Source of the DNA: RUG472 sp045224495
GTDB lineage: Bacteria; Bacillota; Clostridia; Christensenellales; CAG-138
Assembly (NCBI GenBank): GCA_045224495.1
Contig: JBGVAK010000148.1
Location: 1-14,062, forward strand
Direction: 5' to 3'
Length of the DNA stretch: 14,062 nucleotides
Within the stretch, counting starts at the first letter, position 1. The number at the start of each line of letters is the position of its first letter. The notes beneath the pieces were generated by a model. That model had not been told where the DNA came from, did not search any database, and was given only the letters and a program-made list of their open reading frames with translations. Shown here piece after piece: positions 1-5,815 of the stretch. Both the position numbers and the translations under genes were made by a program.

Positions 1-74
1 TCGTCATGGGCATCATCATCGGCGTGATCGACTTCGGCGCCGGCGAGCTGGTCAATCTGATCACGAAGCTCTGA
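1..74 (+). CDS. secE: Preprotein translocase subunit SecE, C-terminal end only (partial)
   Basis: Only the last 23 codons are present (frame from base 3, stop TGA at 72-74). They read VMGIIIGVIDFGAGELVNLI and then TKL. This is a hydrophobic segment followed by a short amphipathic tail, which matches the C-terminal transmembrane helix of bacterial SecE, the small clamp subunit of the SecYEG channel in the plasma membrane. The call rests mainly on context: secE lies directly upstream of nusG in most bacteria, and here the gap is 17 nt. The rest of the protein and its promoter lie outside the window. Confidence 0.85.
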   Translation, partial: VMGIIIGVIDFGAGELVNLITKL

Positions 75-91
75 CGATCGGGGATACGGAT

Positions 92-619
92 ATGTCTGAA
101 AACGCGGATATCAAATGGTATGTTGTGCATACCTATTCCGGCTATGAAAACAAGGTGCGCGACAGCCTGCTGAAGGCCGTTGAGAACAACGGCATGCAGG
201 ACAAGATCGTGGACGTGCGCGTCCCGGTCGAGGAAGCCATCGAGATCAAGAACAACAAGCGGCGCGTGGTGCAGCGCAAGCTGCTGCCCAGCTACGTGAT
301 CGTCAAGATGGAGATGACCAACGAGACGTGGTATCTGGTCAGGAACACCCGCGGCGTAACGGGATTCGTGGGCTCCGGCAACAAGCCGACCCCCCTCTCC
401 GAGACGGACTTCGCCTCCATATTCGACCAGCCCCAGCAGACGCGGCTGGACATCATGGTGGGCGACGAGGTTCGCATACTTTCGGGCCTTTTCGAGAACT
501 TCACCGGCAAGGTGACGGCCATCGACAAGGCCACCCAGAAGTTAAGCGTCGTCGTGCCGATGCTAAAGCGCGAGACGACGGTGGAGCTTCAGTATGACGA
601 GGTCGTCCGGGAGGAATAG
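92..619 (+). CDS. nusG: Transcription termination/antitermination factor NusG
   Basis: This 175-aa protein has the normal NusG length and layout. The N-terminal NGN domain (about residues 7-110) opens with WYVVHTYSGYENKV and contains LLPSYVIVKM and the VRNTRGVTGFVG signature; it binds the RNA polymerase clamp. The C-terminal KOW domain (about 120-175) contains VGDEVRILSGLFENFTGKV and contacts Rho or ribosomal protein S10 in characterised homologues. The start ATG has only a weak GGGGA ribosome binding site 7 nt upstream, which fits translation coupled to secE. It lies in the secE-nusG-rplK-rplA order. No insertion or truncation is visible. Confidence 0.98.
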   Translation: MSENADIKWYVVHTYSGYENKVRDSLLKAVENNGMQDKIVDVRVPVEEAIEIKNNKRRVVQRKLLPSYVIVKMEMTNETWYLVRNTRGVTGFVGSGNKPTPLSETDFASIFDQPQQTRLDIMVGDEVRILSGLFENFTGKVTAIDKATQKLSVVVPMLKRETTVELQYDEVVREE

Positions 620-652
620 GCTCTGACTGCGACCCCCAGCGGGTTTCAGGGA

Positions 653-686
653 GTGGGAGGGACATTGCGGTGTCCCGCTTCACCAC
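653..686 (+). promoter_or_regulatory. rplK-rplA leader stem-loop, probable ribosomal protein L1 binding site
   Basis: In the 91-nt gap between nusG and rplK, GTGG (653-656) can pair with CCAC (683-686). Past an asymmetric internal loop (GA against GCTTCA), GGGACA (659-664) pairs with TGTCCC (671-676) around a 6-nt loop. The 5' strand reads GTGGGAGG and the 3' strand ends ACCAC. Both also occur in the L1-binding stalk (helices 76-78) of 23S rRNA. L1 is known to repress the L11-L1 operon by binding an rRNA-like site in its mRNA, so this is most likely that autoregulatory site. The fold was done by eye. There is no T-tract, so it is not an intrinsic terminator. Confidence 0.65.
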
Positions 687-710
687 ATACATGTTAAGGA
701 GGATACCCCT

Positions 711-1136
711 ATGGCAAAGAAAGTTACTGGTCTGATCAAGCTCCAGGTGCCCGCCGCAAAGGCGACGCCCCCGCCGCCCATCGGACCCGCGCTGGGCCAG
801 CATGGCGTGAACATCCCCGGCTTCTGCAAGGAATTCAACGACCGCACCGCGAAGCAGGCCGGCCTGATCATTCCCGTGGTCATCACCGTTTATCAGGACC
901 GCTCCTTCACGTTCATCACCAAGACGCCTCCGGCTGCCGTGCTGATCAAGAAGGCCTGCGGCCTCGAGCACGCGTCCGGCCGTCCCAACCGGGACAAGGT
1001 GGCCAATATCACCAAGGCCCAGATCAAGGAGATCGCCGAGCTGAAAATGCCCGACCTGAACGCCGCTTCCCTGGAAGCCGCCATGAGCATGGTCGAGGGC
1101 ACCGCCCGTTCCATGGGCGTCACCATCGTGGACTAA
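711..1136 (+). CDS. rplK: 50S ribosomal protein L11
   Basis: This 141-aa protein has the usual L11 length. The N-terminal domain carries the signature PPPPIGPALGQHGVNIPGFC (about residues 21-40). The C-terminal domain (about 70-141) binds 23S rRNA in the GTPase-associated centre and contains GLEHASGRPNRDKVANIT and the ending ARSMGVTIVD. L11 takes part in stimulating translation-factor GTPases and in RelA-type stringent signalling. An ideal AAGGAGG ribosome binding site (696-702) lies 8 nt before ATG. It is co-transcribed with rplA 15 nt downstream and is probably under translational feedback by L1 through the leader stem-loop. Confidence 0.99.
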   Translation: MAKKVTGLIKLQVPAAKATPPPPIGPALGQHGVNIPGFCKEFNDRTAKQAGLIIPVVITVYQDRSFTFITKTPPAAVLIKKACGLEHASGRPNRDKVANITKAQIKEIAELKMPDLNAASLEAAMSMVEGTARSMGVTIVD

Positions 1137-1151
1137 GAGGAGGGCAACAAC

Positions 1152-1841
1152 ATGAAGCACGGAAAGAAGTACGTTGAAAGCGCTGCCCTCGTCGATCGTA
1201 TGAAGCAGTACGATCCCCTGGAGAGCATGGAGCTGGTCTGCAAGACCGCCAAGGCCAAGTTCGATGAGACCGTGGAAGTCTCCGTCCGTCTGGGCGTCGA
1301 CTCCCGTCACGCTGACCAGCAGGTCCGTGGCGCCGTGGTCCTGCCCCACGGCACCGGCAAGACCGTCCGCGTGTTGGTCTTTGCTAAGGGCGACAAGGCC
1401 CACGAGGCCGAGGAAGCCGGCGCGGATTACATCGGCGACGAGGCCACCGTCCAGAAGATCCAGAAGGAGAACTGGTTCGAGTTCGACGTGTGCGTGGCTA
1501 CCCCCGACATGATGGGCGTGGTCGGCCGCATCGGCCGTATCCTGGGCCCCAAGGGCTTGATGCCCAACCCCAAGTCCGGCACCGTGACCATGGACGTCGC
1601 CAAGGCCATCAAGGACATCAAAGCCGGTAAGGTGGAGTATCGTGTGGACAAGACCAACATCTGCCACTGCCCCATCGGCAAGGTTTCCTTCGGCCCCGAG
1701 AAGCTGACCGAGAATTTGACCACCCTCATGGAGGCGATCATCAAGGCCAAGCCCGCCGCCGCCAAGGGCACCTACATCAAGAGCCTGGTGGCTTCCACCA
1801 CCATGGGCCCCGGCGTCAAGGTCAACGCCCAGAAGTTCTAA
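1152..1841 (+). CDS. rplA: 50S ribosomal protein L1
   Basis: This 229-aa protein matches the family length. It forms the mobile L1 stalk next to the ribosomal E site and helps release deacylated tRNA. Recognisable blocks are the RGAVVLPHGTGKTVRVLVFA segment (about 59-78), the highly conserved LGPKGLMPNPKSGTV (about 129-143) and the C-terminal TTTLMEA-like and YIKSLVASTTMGPGVKV blocks. GGAGG (1139-1143) lies 8 nt before ATG. L1 is the usual autogenous repressor of the L11-L1 unit. A strong terminator starts 14 nt after the stop codon, so this is the last gene of the ribosomal unit here and rplJ-rplL do not follow. Confidence 0.99.
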   Translation: MKHGKKYVESAALVDRMKQYDPLESMELVCKTAKAKFDETVEVSVRLGVDSRHADQQVRGAVVLPHGTGKTVRVLVFAKGDKAHEAEEAGADYIGDEATVQKIQKENWFEFDVCVATPDMMGVVGRIGRILGPKGLMPNPKSGTVTMDVAKAIKDIKAGKVEYRVDKTNICHCPIGKVSFGPEKLTENLTTLMEAIIKAKPAAAKGTYIKSLVASTTMGPGVKVNAQKF

Positions 1842-1855
1842 GCCAAAAACAACCC

Positions 1856-1886
1856 AAAAGCGCGAGAGGAAACTCCCGCGCTTTTT
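1856..1886 (+). terminator. Intrinsic terminator after rplA
   Basis: AAAAGCGCG (1856-1864) pairs with CGCGCTTTT (1877-1885). After one A-C mismatch the stem continues with GAG (1866-1868) against CTC (1873-1875), closing a GAAA tetraloop. The 3' side ends in TTTTT (1882-1886). This is a classic G+C-rich Rho-independent terminator. It ends the nusG-rplK-rplA unit. Confidence 0.9.
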
Positions 1887-1902
1887 GCATCAGGAGAGAA
1901 AC

Positions 1903-2694
1903 ATGATCCGCACCATCCGATCCTGGGAACCCTATGGGTCCTTTCTAAAAGCATATCCGCAGGATGCGGCCTGCTTGGCCGAAGCCTTTGCCCGGAAGGG
2001 GGCGCTGGCTTTCGGCGCCTTCGAGGGGGAGGAGATGACGGGGCTGTTTTTGTTCAGTCCTCTGGAGGAAGGGTATCTGGTAACGAGCCGTTGGCTCACC
2101 CGGTCCGAGGCGGCGGGACGGGAGATGCTGGCGTATATCAAACGGGCGTATCCGGGCTATTGGGTGGAATTCACCTTTCGGTCGGCGGATGCGCTGCTCA
2201 AAAAGCTTCTATTGGAGGCGGGAGCCACCGTGTTCCCCGAGCAGCGGGACATGGAGCGGCGGGGATCGGCACCATTCGTAGACACAGCGGGCGTGGGACC
2301 CCTGTCGAAAACGTATGAATCAGCCTACTTCGCCCTGCACCGGGACAGCGACCCGGCGGGGGAGAGCTACTGGACCGGGGAGATGGTGGCGGCGGACCCG
2401 GCGGGCTTTCTCGTGCTGTTAGCCATGGCGGACGGTGTAGCGGTGGGTTATCTCGATCTTGGCTTGGGCGAAGCGGGCAACAACGTAGCCGATCTGTATG
2501 TGGACAAGGCCCATCGCTGGCAGGGGTGGGGGCGAAAGCTTCTCGCAAAGGCCGTTGAGATGACGGGTGCCAAGCCCTTGACGCTGCAGGTGGACGTGGA
2601 CAACGAGGCTGCCATCGCCTTGTATGCGGGCTTGGGCTTCCAACCTGTACCCAACAGCAGCCGGATAGACGCCATCTGGCGCATGGACGGCTGA
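1903..2694 (+). CDS. GNAT family N-acetyltransferase
   Basis: A 263-aa protein. The C-terminal third is a typical GNAT acetyl-CoA-binding core: VADLYVDKAHRWQGWGRKLL (about 195-214) is motif A with a Q-x-x-G-x-G-type pyrophosphate loop (QGWGRK), and LQVDVDNEAAIALYAGLGFQ (about 228-247) is motif B. The first ~125 residues have the length and predicted alternation of a second, degenerate GNAT fold, so a tandem double-GNAT arrangement is likely, but I see no intact CoA loop there. The substrate cannot be predicted. I chose ATG 1903 because AGGAG (1892-1896) lies 6 nt before it; an in-frame TTG at 1885 falls inside the terminator T-tract. No promoter fits between the terminator and the start, so expression probably depends on read-through or a promoter inside rplA. 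Confidence 0.88.
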   Translation: MIRTIRSWEPYGSFLKAYPQDAACLAEAFARKGALAFGAFEGEEMTGLFLFSPLEEGYLVTSRWLTRSEAAGREMLAYIKRAYPGYWVEFTFRSADALLKKLLLEAGATVFPEQRDMERRGSAPFVDTAGVGPLSKTYESAYFALHRDSDPAGESYWTGEMVAADPAGFLVLLAMADGVAVGYLDLGLGEAGNNVADLYVDKAHRWQGWGRKLLAKAVEMTGAKPLTLQVDVDNEAAIALYAGLGFQPVPNSSRIDAIWRMDG

Positions 2695-2733
2695 TCGTCA
2701 TAGCTTGTTCCGAAAAATGTCGCTTTTCACCCA

Positions 2734-2762
2734 TTGCATTTTATATATAAATGAGCTATACT
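2734..2762 (+). promoter_or_regulatory. Vegetative (sigma-A type) promoter for the DUF1508 gene
   Basis: TTGCAT (-35, 2734-2739) and TATACT (-10, 2757-2762) are separated by exactly 17 nt. The spacer is very A/T rich (TATATATAA), unlike the surrounding G+C-rich DNA. Transcription should begin near 2769, leaving a leader of about 25 nt with a strong AAAGGAGG site at 2776-2783. It makes the downstream gene a single-gene unit. Confidence 0.82.
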
Positions 2763-2793
2763 AACGGTAGAACTCAAAGGAGGCATATGATCG

Positions 2794-3159
2794 ATGGGCA
2801 AATTTGTGATGAAAACCAACGAGAAGGGCTCCCGCTTCGTGCTCAAGGCCGGCAACGGGGAGATCATCGGCATCAGCGAGACCTATTCCAATGAATCCGC
2901 CTGCAAGAACGGCATCGAGAGCGTCCGCAAGAACGCCGTGGCCGCCGGGCTGGAGGACCAGACGGTGGAGGGCAACAGTTGCAAGAACCCCAAGTTCGAG
3001 GTCTACAAGGACAAGGCGGGCGAGTTCCGCTTCCGCCTGAAGGCCGCCAACGGCGAGATCATCCTCACCGGCGAAAGCTACAAGGCCAAGGCCGGCTGCC
3101 TCAAGGGCATCGAGAGCATCCGCAAGAACGCCGCCGAGTCCCCGGTGGTGGCGGAGTAA
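2794..3159 (+). CDS. Tandem DUF1508 (YegP/UPF0339-like) protein
   Basis: A 121-aa protein made of two similar halves. Residues 3-50 (KFVMKTNEKGSRFVLKAGNG, then EII, ESACKNGIESVRKNA) align with residues 67-114 (KFEVYKDKAGEFRFRLKAAN, then GEIIL, GCLKGIESIRKNA). Each half is one DUF1508 repeat: a small beta-strand unit with the KAxNGEII core followed by a GIESxRKNA helix. E. coli YegP has the same two-repeat layout. The molecular function of the family is unknown; homologues are small soluble proteins. The start is fixed by the second repeat-like N-terminus and the AAAGGAGG site ending 10 nt upstream; another ATG at 2787 is out of frame. It has its own strong promoter and a terminator just after the stop, so it is monocistronic and probably well expressed. 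Confidence 0.9.
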   Translation: MGKFVMKTNEKGSRFVLKAGNGEIIGISETYSNESACKNGIESVRKNAVAAGLEDQTVEGNSCKNPKFEVYKDKAGEFRFRLKAANGEIILTGESYKAKAGCLKGIESIRKNAAESPVVAE

Positions 3160-3176
3160 ACCAAGGGAAGACGAAT

Positions 3177-3209
3177 AAAAGAGGAACGGGCATGTCCCGT
3201 TCCTCTTTT
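3177..3209. terminator. Bidirectional intrinsic terminator between convergent genes
   Basis: AAAAGAGGAACGGG (3177-3190) pairs perfectly with CCCGTTCCTCTTTT (3196-3209) around a 5-nt loop. The run of T on the plus strand and the run of A at the 5' edge give a U-tract on both transcripts. It therefore can stop the DUF1508 transcript from the left and the CPBP-protease transcript from the right. The stops of the two genes are 18 and 16 nt away. Confidence 0.92.
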
Positions 3210-3224
3210 GTGTGTCCAAACCGA

Positions 3225-4166
3225 TCAACCCAAGGCGTTCGTCAGCTCCGGGTGGTTCAGGACCACGGCCACCAGCACCATGAGCAGGCCGCTGAGGATC
3301 AGGAACAGGATCATGCCCGCGTTCCCGAACATGGCCCCGCCCACGCCGGGCACGGCGTTGCGTTCCACGTGGATATTCTTCCTGTTCAGAATAAAGAGCA
3401 CTACGCCCGCAATGGCCACCAGCACCGCCACGAAAGAGGCGGCGGGCACCAGCACGGGCAGCACGCCGCCCAGGAAGTTGATGCAGGCGTGGATGCCGAT
3501 GGTGTACAGGACGTTCCCCGTGCGGATGTACACGTAGGCCAGGATCATACCCAGCAGCGCCGCATAGAAGAACTGGGTCAAATTCCCGTGGAACAGGCCG
3601 AAGGTGATGCCGGAGAAAAGGATGGCGGGCCACTCCCCATAGGGCAGCACCCGGTCCACCAGGACCTTACGGAACACCAGTTCCTCGAACACCGGCGCCA
3701 GCACCACGAAGGCGATGACCATCTCCACGGAGGCGCCGGCGGCGGTGGCCAGCTGGCTGATCAGGTCCACGGAGCCGGGGGAGAGGAGGCTGTTCACGCC
3801 GATGCCCACCAAATTCCCCACGATCATGCTGGCGTAGCAGATGCACACCAGCGCCAGGAACCCGCCCACACGCAGATCGTTCTTCTCCGGTCGGCGGGCA
3901 GGCAACCTTTTGCCCAGCAGCACCATCAGCGGCAGGGTGAAGCATCCCGTGCACAGGCCCCCCACCAGGAAGGCGTGGGCCTGGGCGTCGAAATCCGGCA
4001 GGACGGCGGCCAGGACGCTGGGCACCAGCTCGCTCACCAGCAACCCCAGGCACAGACCCAGGGCCAGGCGGCTGAAGACGCGGCGCATCTCGCCCTTGGA
4101 CGGTCCCGCCGCCGGTCCGGGCACGTCGGCGATGGGTTCAACGGGGTATTCGATCCTTTCTTCCAT
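3225..4166 (-). CDS. CPBP family intramembrane metalloprotease (Abi/CAAX-protease-like)
   Basis: A 313-aa membrane protein with about eight hydrophobic segments. All three CPBP signature motifs are present: EELVFR (161-166), FGLFHG with the histidine at 193, and HACIN (226-230). In the family the two glutamates and two histidines form a metal-dependent active site inside the membrane. Family members process prenylated CAAX proteins in eukaryotes; in bacteria many act in bacteriocin immunity or anti-sigma-type proteolysis, and the substrate here is unknown. The start ATG at 4166 is set by AGGAGG (complement of 4174-4179) 7 nt upstream; the open frame reaches further upstream but lacks a signal and crosses this gene's own promoter. 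It is monocistronic, convergent with the DUF1508 gene and divergent from yqfC. Confidence 0.93.
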   Translation of the reverse strand: MEERIEYPVEPIADVPGPAAGPSKGEMRRVFSRLALGLCLGLLVSELVPSVLAAVLPDFDAQAHAFLVGGLCTGCFTLPLMVLLGKRLPARRPEKNDLRVGGFLALVCICYASMIVGNLVGIGVNSLLSPGSVDLISQLATAAGASVEMVIAFVVLAPVFEELVFRKVLVDRVLPYGEWPAILFSGITFGLFHGNLTQFFYAALLGMILAYVYIRTGNVLYTIGIHACINFLGGVLPVLVPAASFVAVLVAIAGVVLFILNRKNIHVERNAVPGVGGAMFGNAGMILFLILSGLLMVLVAVVLNHPELTNALG

Positions 4167-4193
4167 GGGTTTTCCTCCTGTTCGATGCTCCCT

Positions 4194-4222
4194 ACGATAC
4201 CAAATATCCGTTCGTTTGTCAA
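4194..4222 (-). promoter_or_regulatory. Promoter of the CPBP protease gene
   Basis: Read on the minus strand, a perfect TTGACA (-35, 4222-4217) is followed after 17 nt by TATCGT (-10, 4199-4194). The predicted leader to ATG 4166 is about 20 nt and contains the AGGAGG site. This is a good housekeeping promoter. Confidence 0.75.
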
Positions 4223-4379
4223 AACAAGTTCCTGATTTGGCATAATTCGCCGGAAAAAGAAAGCAAAACGGGAAAGCGTCTTCTTCCCCGACGTGACGAA
4301 CGCTGTCCTCCGGCGTATGTACAAGGGGCGGGGCTCCTGCTTTGTTGTTTCCGCAGGCTTGGTCGCATATCCTTACTAT
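4223..4379. other. Divergent intergenic region between the CPBP gene and yqfC
   Basis: This stretch separates the protease promoter from yqfC. The plus-strand frame is open through it from GTG 4293, but the encoded residues (for example MYKGRGSCFVVSAGLVAYPY) have no counterpart in the YqfC family, so I treat it as non-coding. There is no good sigma-A promoter on the plus strand and no Shine-Dalgarno sequence near ATG 4380. A CATATCCT at 4366-4373 weakly resembles the -10 box of sporulation sigma E. Confidence 0.5.
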
Positions 4380-4649
4380 ATGAGGAAAGATTTGTGGCAG
4401 AAGACGCTCCGGCTGCTGGACCTGCCGGAGGATATGGATGCGAGGGTGCCCCGGATCACGGTCCTGGGCCGGGAGAAGATGCTGGTGGAGAACGTGGCCG
4501 GCGTGCGGCGATGCACCCAGGAGGAGGTGCTGCTCCTGACGGGCTGCGGGACGGTGCGTGTGACCGGGGAAGGGCTGCAGGTGAAGGAGCTGGGGGAGAG
4601 CCAGGCCCTGATCGTGGGGCGGCTGGAGCGATGGGCCTATGAGGAATAA
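4380..4649 (+). CDS. yqfC: Sporulation protein YqfC
   Basis: An 89-aa protein that matches YqfC in size and pattern: an N-terminal helix (MRKDLWQKTLRLLDLPEDM), then the conserved VPRITVLGREKMLVENVAGV (about 23-42), a hydrophobic strand LLLTGCGTVRVTGEGLQVKEL and the terminal LIVGRLERWAYE. In Bacillus subtilis yqfC is a mother-cell (sigma E) sporulation gene next to yqfD, and the biochemical role is not known. I set the start at ATG 4380 because homologues begin at this point. An in-frame extension to GTG 4293 is possible but does not look like the family. No ribosome binding site is visible before ATG 4380. It overlaps yqfD by 11 nt, so the two are translationally coupled. Confidence 0.88.
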   Translation: MRKDLWQKTLRLLDLPEDMDARVPRITVLGREKMLVENVAGVRRCTQEEVLLLTGCGTVRVTGEGLQVKELGESQALIVGRLERWAYEE

Positions 4650-5808
4650 GAAAAAGTGGCATTTTCCAAACGGGTATGTTATAATCCAAATTGAAGGAGT
4701 ATATCCCGAGCGCCTCCCGTCCCTTTTGGAGGTCCAGGGCGTGCCCATATGGGACCTGCATCGGCCCGACGGGCGCACCCTGGTCTGCTCCCTGCCCGCC
4801 CGGGACTTTGTTCGGCTGCGCGAGCTCAACCGCCGCTGCCGCTGCCGGGTGCATATCCGGAAAAAGGGCGGCGGCCTCTACCGGCTCCGGGGCCTGTGGC
4901 GGCGGAAGGTGCTGATCCTGGGCATGGCCTGCACCCTGCTTTTGACCTGGTGGGCCTCCCAGCGGATCTGGTTCGTGGACGTGCAGGGCTGTGAGCGCAT
5001 GGACGAGGCGGTGCTGCGCCAAGCGCTGCGGGAACAGGGCCTGTGCCCCGGCCGGAAGGTGCGGCGGATGCCCCTCTCCGACGTAGCCGACATCGTGGCC
5101 GCCCAGTACGAGGAGCTGGCCTTCCTGGAAATACACGTGGACGGGGTTTTCCTCCGGGTCCGGGCCCGGGAGGCCTTGGCCGAGGGGGAGCGGCTGGATC
5201 TGACGGAGCCCTGCGACGTAGTCTCCACCCGGGATGGCATCGTCACCAAGATCAGCGCCTACGGCGGCCGCGCCCAGGTGCGGGTGGGGGACAAGGTGAA
5301 GAAGGGCCAGCTGCTGATCGCGGGGCACGTCACCGCTCGGGACGGGAGCCTGACCTACACCACCCACGCCTATGGGGAGGTGCTGGCGGCTGTCCTCTAC
5401 AAGGCTCAGGTGGAGGCCCCGCAAACCCAGGTGGAATGGGCTGAAACGGGGAACGAACGCCCCTATGGCGCCCTGTACCTGGGCCCCTGGAAGGTCCTGG
5501 AGCGGGCCTGTCCCTTCGAGGACGGGACGCTGACGGACGGAGTCGAGGAGCTTTCCCTATATCCCTGGCCCATCCGCATATGCCGGGGGACCTGGCGGGA
5601 GAAGGTAAAGCAGGAGCGGCCCCTGACCGACGGGGAGCGGAGGGAGGCGGCCCTCTTCGAGGCGGAGCGCATGGCCCTGCTGCAGGTGCCACGACAGGCG
5701 AAGATCCTCATGATCGACCGCTATACCAAGGAAAAGAACGGAAAACTGTACGGCGTGTGCGCCGTGACCACAGAGGAAAATATCGGATACACAAAGGAGA
5801 TCTCGTAG
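4639..5808 (+). CDS. yqfD: Sporulation protein YqfD
   Basis: A 389-aa protein of YqfD family length. The N-terminal cytoplasmic part (1-90) is followed by one membrane helix (about 91-110, VLILGMACTLLLTWWASQRI), then WFVDVQGCERMDEAVLRQAL, a POTRA-like beta-alpha-beta unit. After it come the EALAEGERLDLTEPCDVVST block and the lipoyl/barrel-like VRVGDKVKKGQLLIAG (about 214-229). YqfD is one of the broadly conserved sporulation proteins of spore formers and is predicted to act at the mother-cell side of the forespore membranes; its mechanism is unresolved. The start overlaps the end of yqfC, and the N-terminus aligns with family members. Inside its 5' end sits a TGTTATAAT sequence that resembles an extended -10 promoter. 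Confidence 0.92.
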   Translation: MRNKKKWHFPNGYVIIQIEGVYPERLPSLLEVQGVPIWDLHRPDGRTLVCSLPARDFVRLRELNRRCRCRVHIRKKGGGLYRLRGLWRRKVLILGMACTLLLTWWASQRIWFVDVQGCERMDEAVLRQALREQGLCPGRKVRRMPLSDVADIVAAQYEELAFLEIHVDGVFLRVRAREALAEGERLDLTEPCDVVSTRDGIVTKISAYGGRAQVRVGDKVKKGQLLIAGHVTARDGSLTYTTHAYGEVLAAVLYKAQVEAPQTQVEWAETGNERPYGALYLGPWKVLERACPFEDGTLTDGVEELSLYPWPIRICRGTWREKVKQERPLTDGERREAALFEAERMALLQVPRQAKILMIDRYTKEKNGKLYGVCAVTTEENIGYTKEIS

Positions 5809-5815
5809 ACACAGA

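Noticed and set aside
501..1667. Large minus-strand ORF (388 aa) opposite rplK and rplA
   Set aside because: It runs antisense to two certain ribosomal genes, has a repetitive H/G/L/V-rich composition expected from the complement of G+C-rich codons, and no ribosome binding site or family.
1885..1902. TTG start of the GNAT gene giving six more residues
   Set aside because: It lies inside the terminator T-tract and the real ribosome binding site AGGAG lies after it, correctly spaced from ATG 1903.
2979..4235. Plus-strand ORF of 418 aa across the protease region
   Set aside because: Its H/Q/G-rich sequence is the antisense of the CPBP protease gene, whose catalytic motifs, ribosome binding site and promoter are clear.
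4216..4246. Plus-strand promoter TTGTCA/CATAAT for yqfC
   Set aside because: The spacer is 19 nt and both boxes are imperfect. It overlaps the strong opposite promoter, and its -35 is largely the shadow of that TTGACA.
4167..4829. N-terminal extension of the CPBP ORF to 534 aa
   Set aside because: The extension crosses the gene's own promoter and the antisense of yqfC/yqfD and has no protease homology. ATG 4166 has AGGAGG at good spacing.
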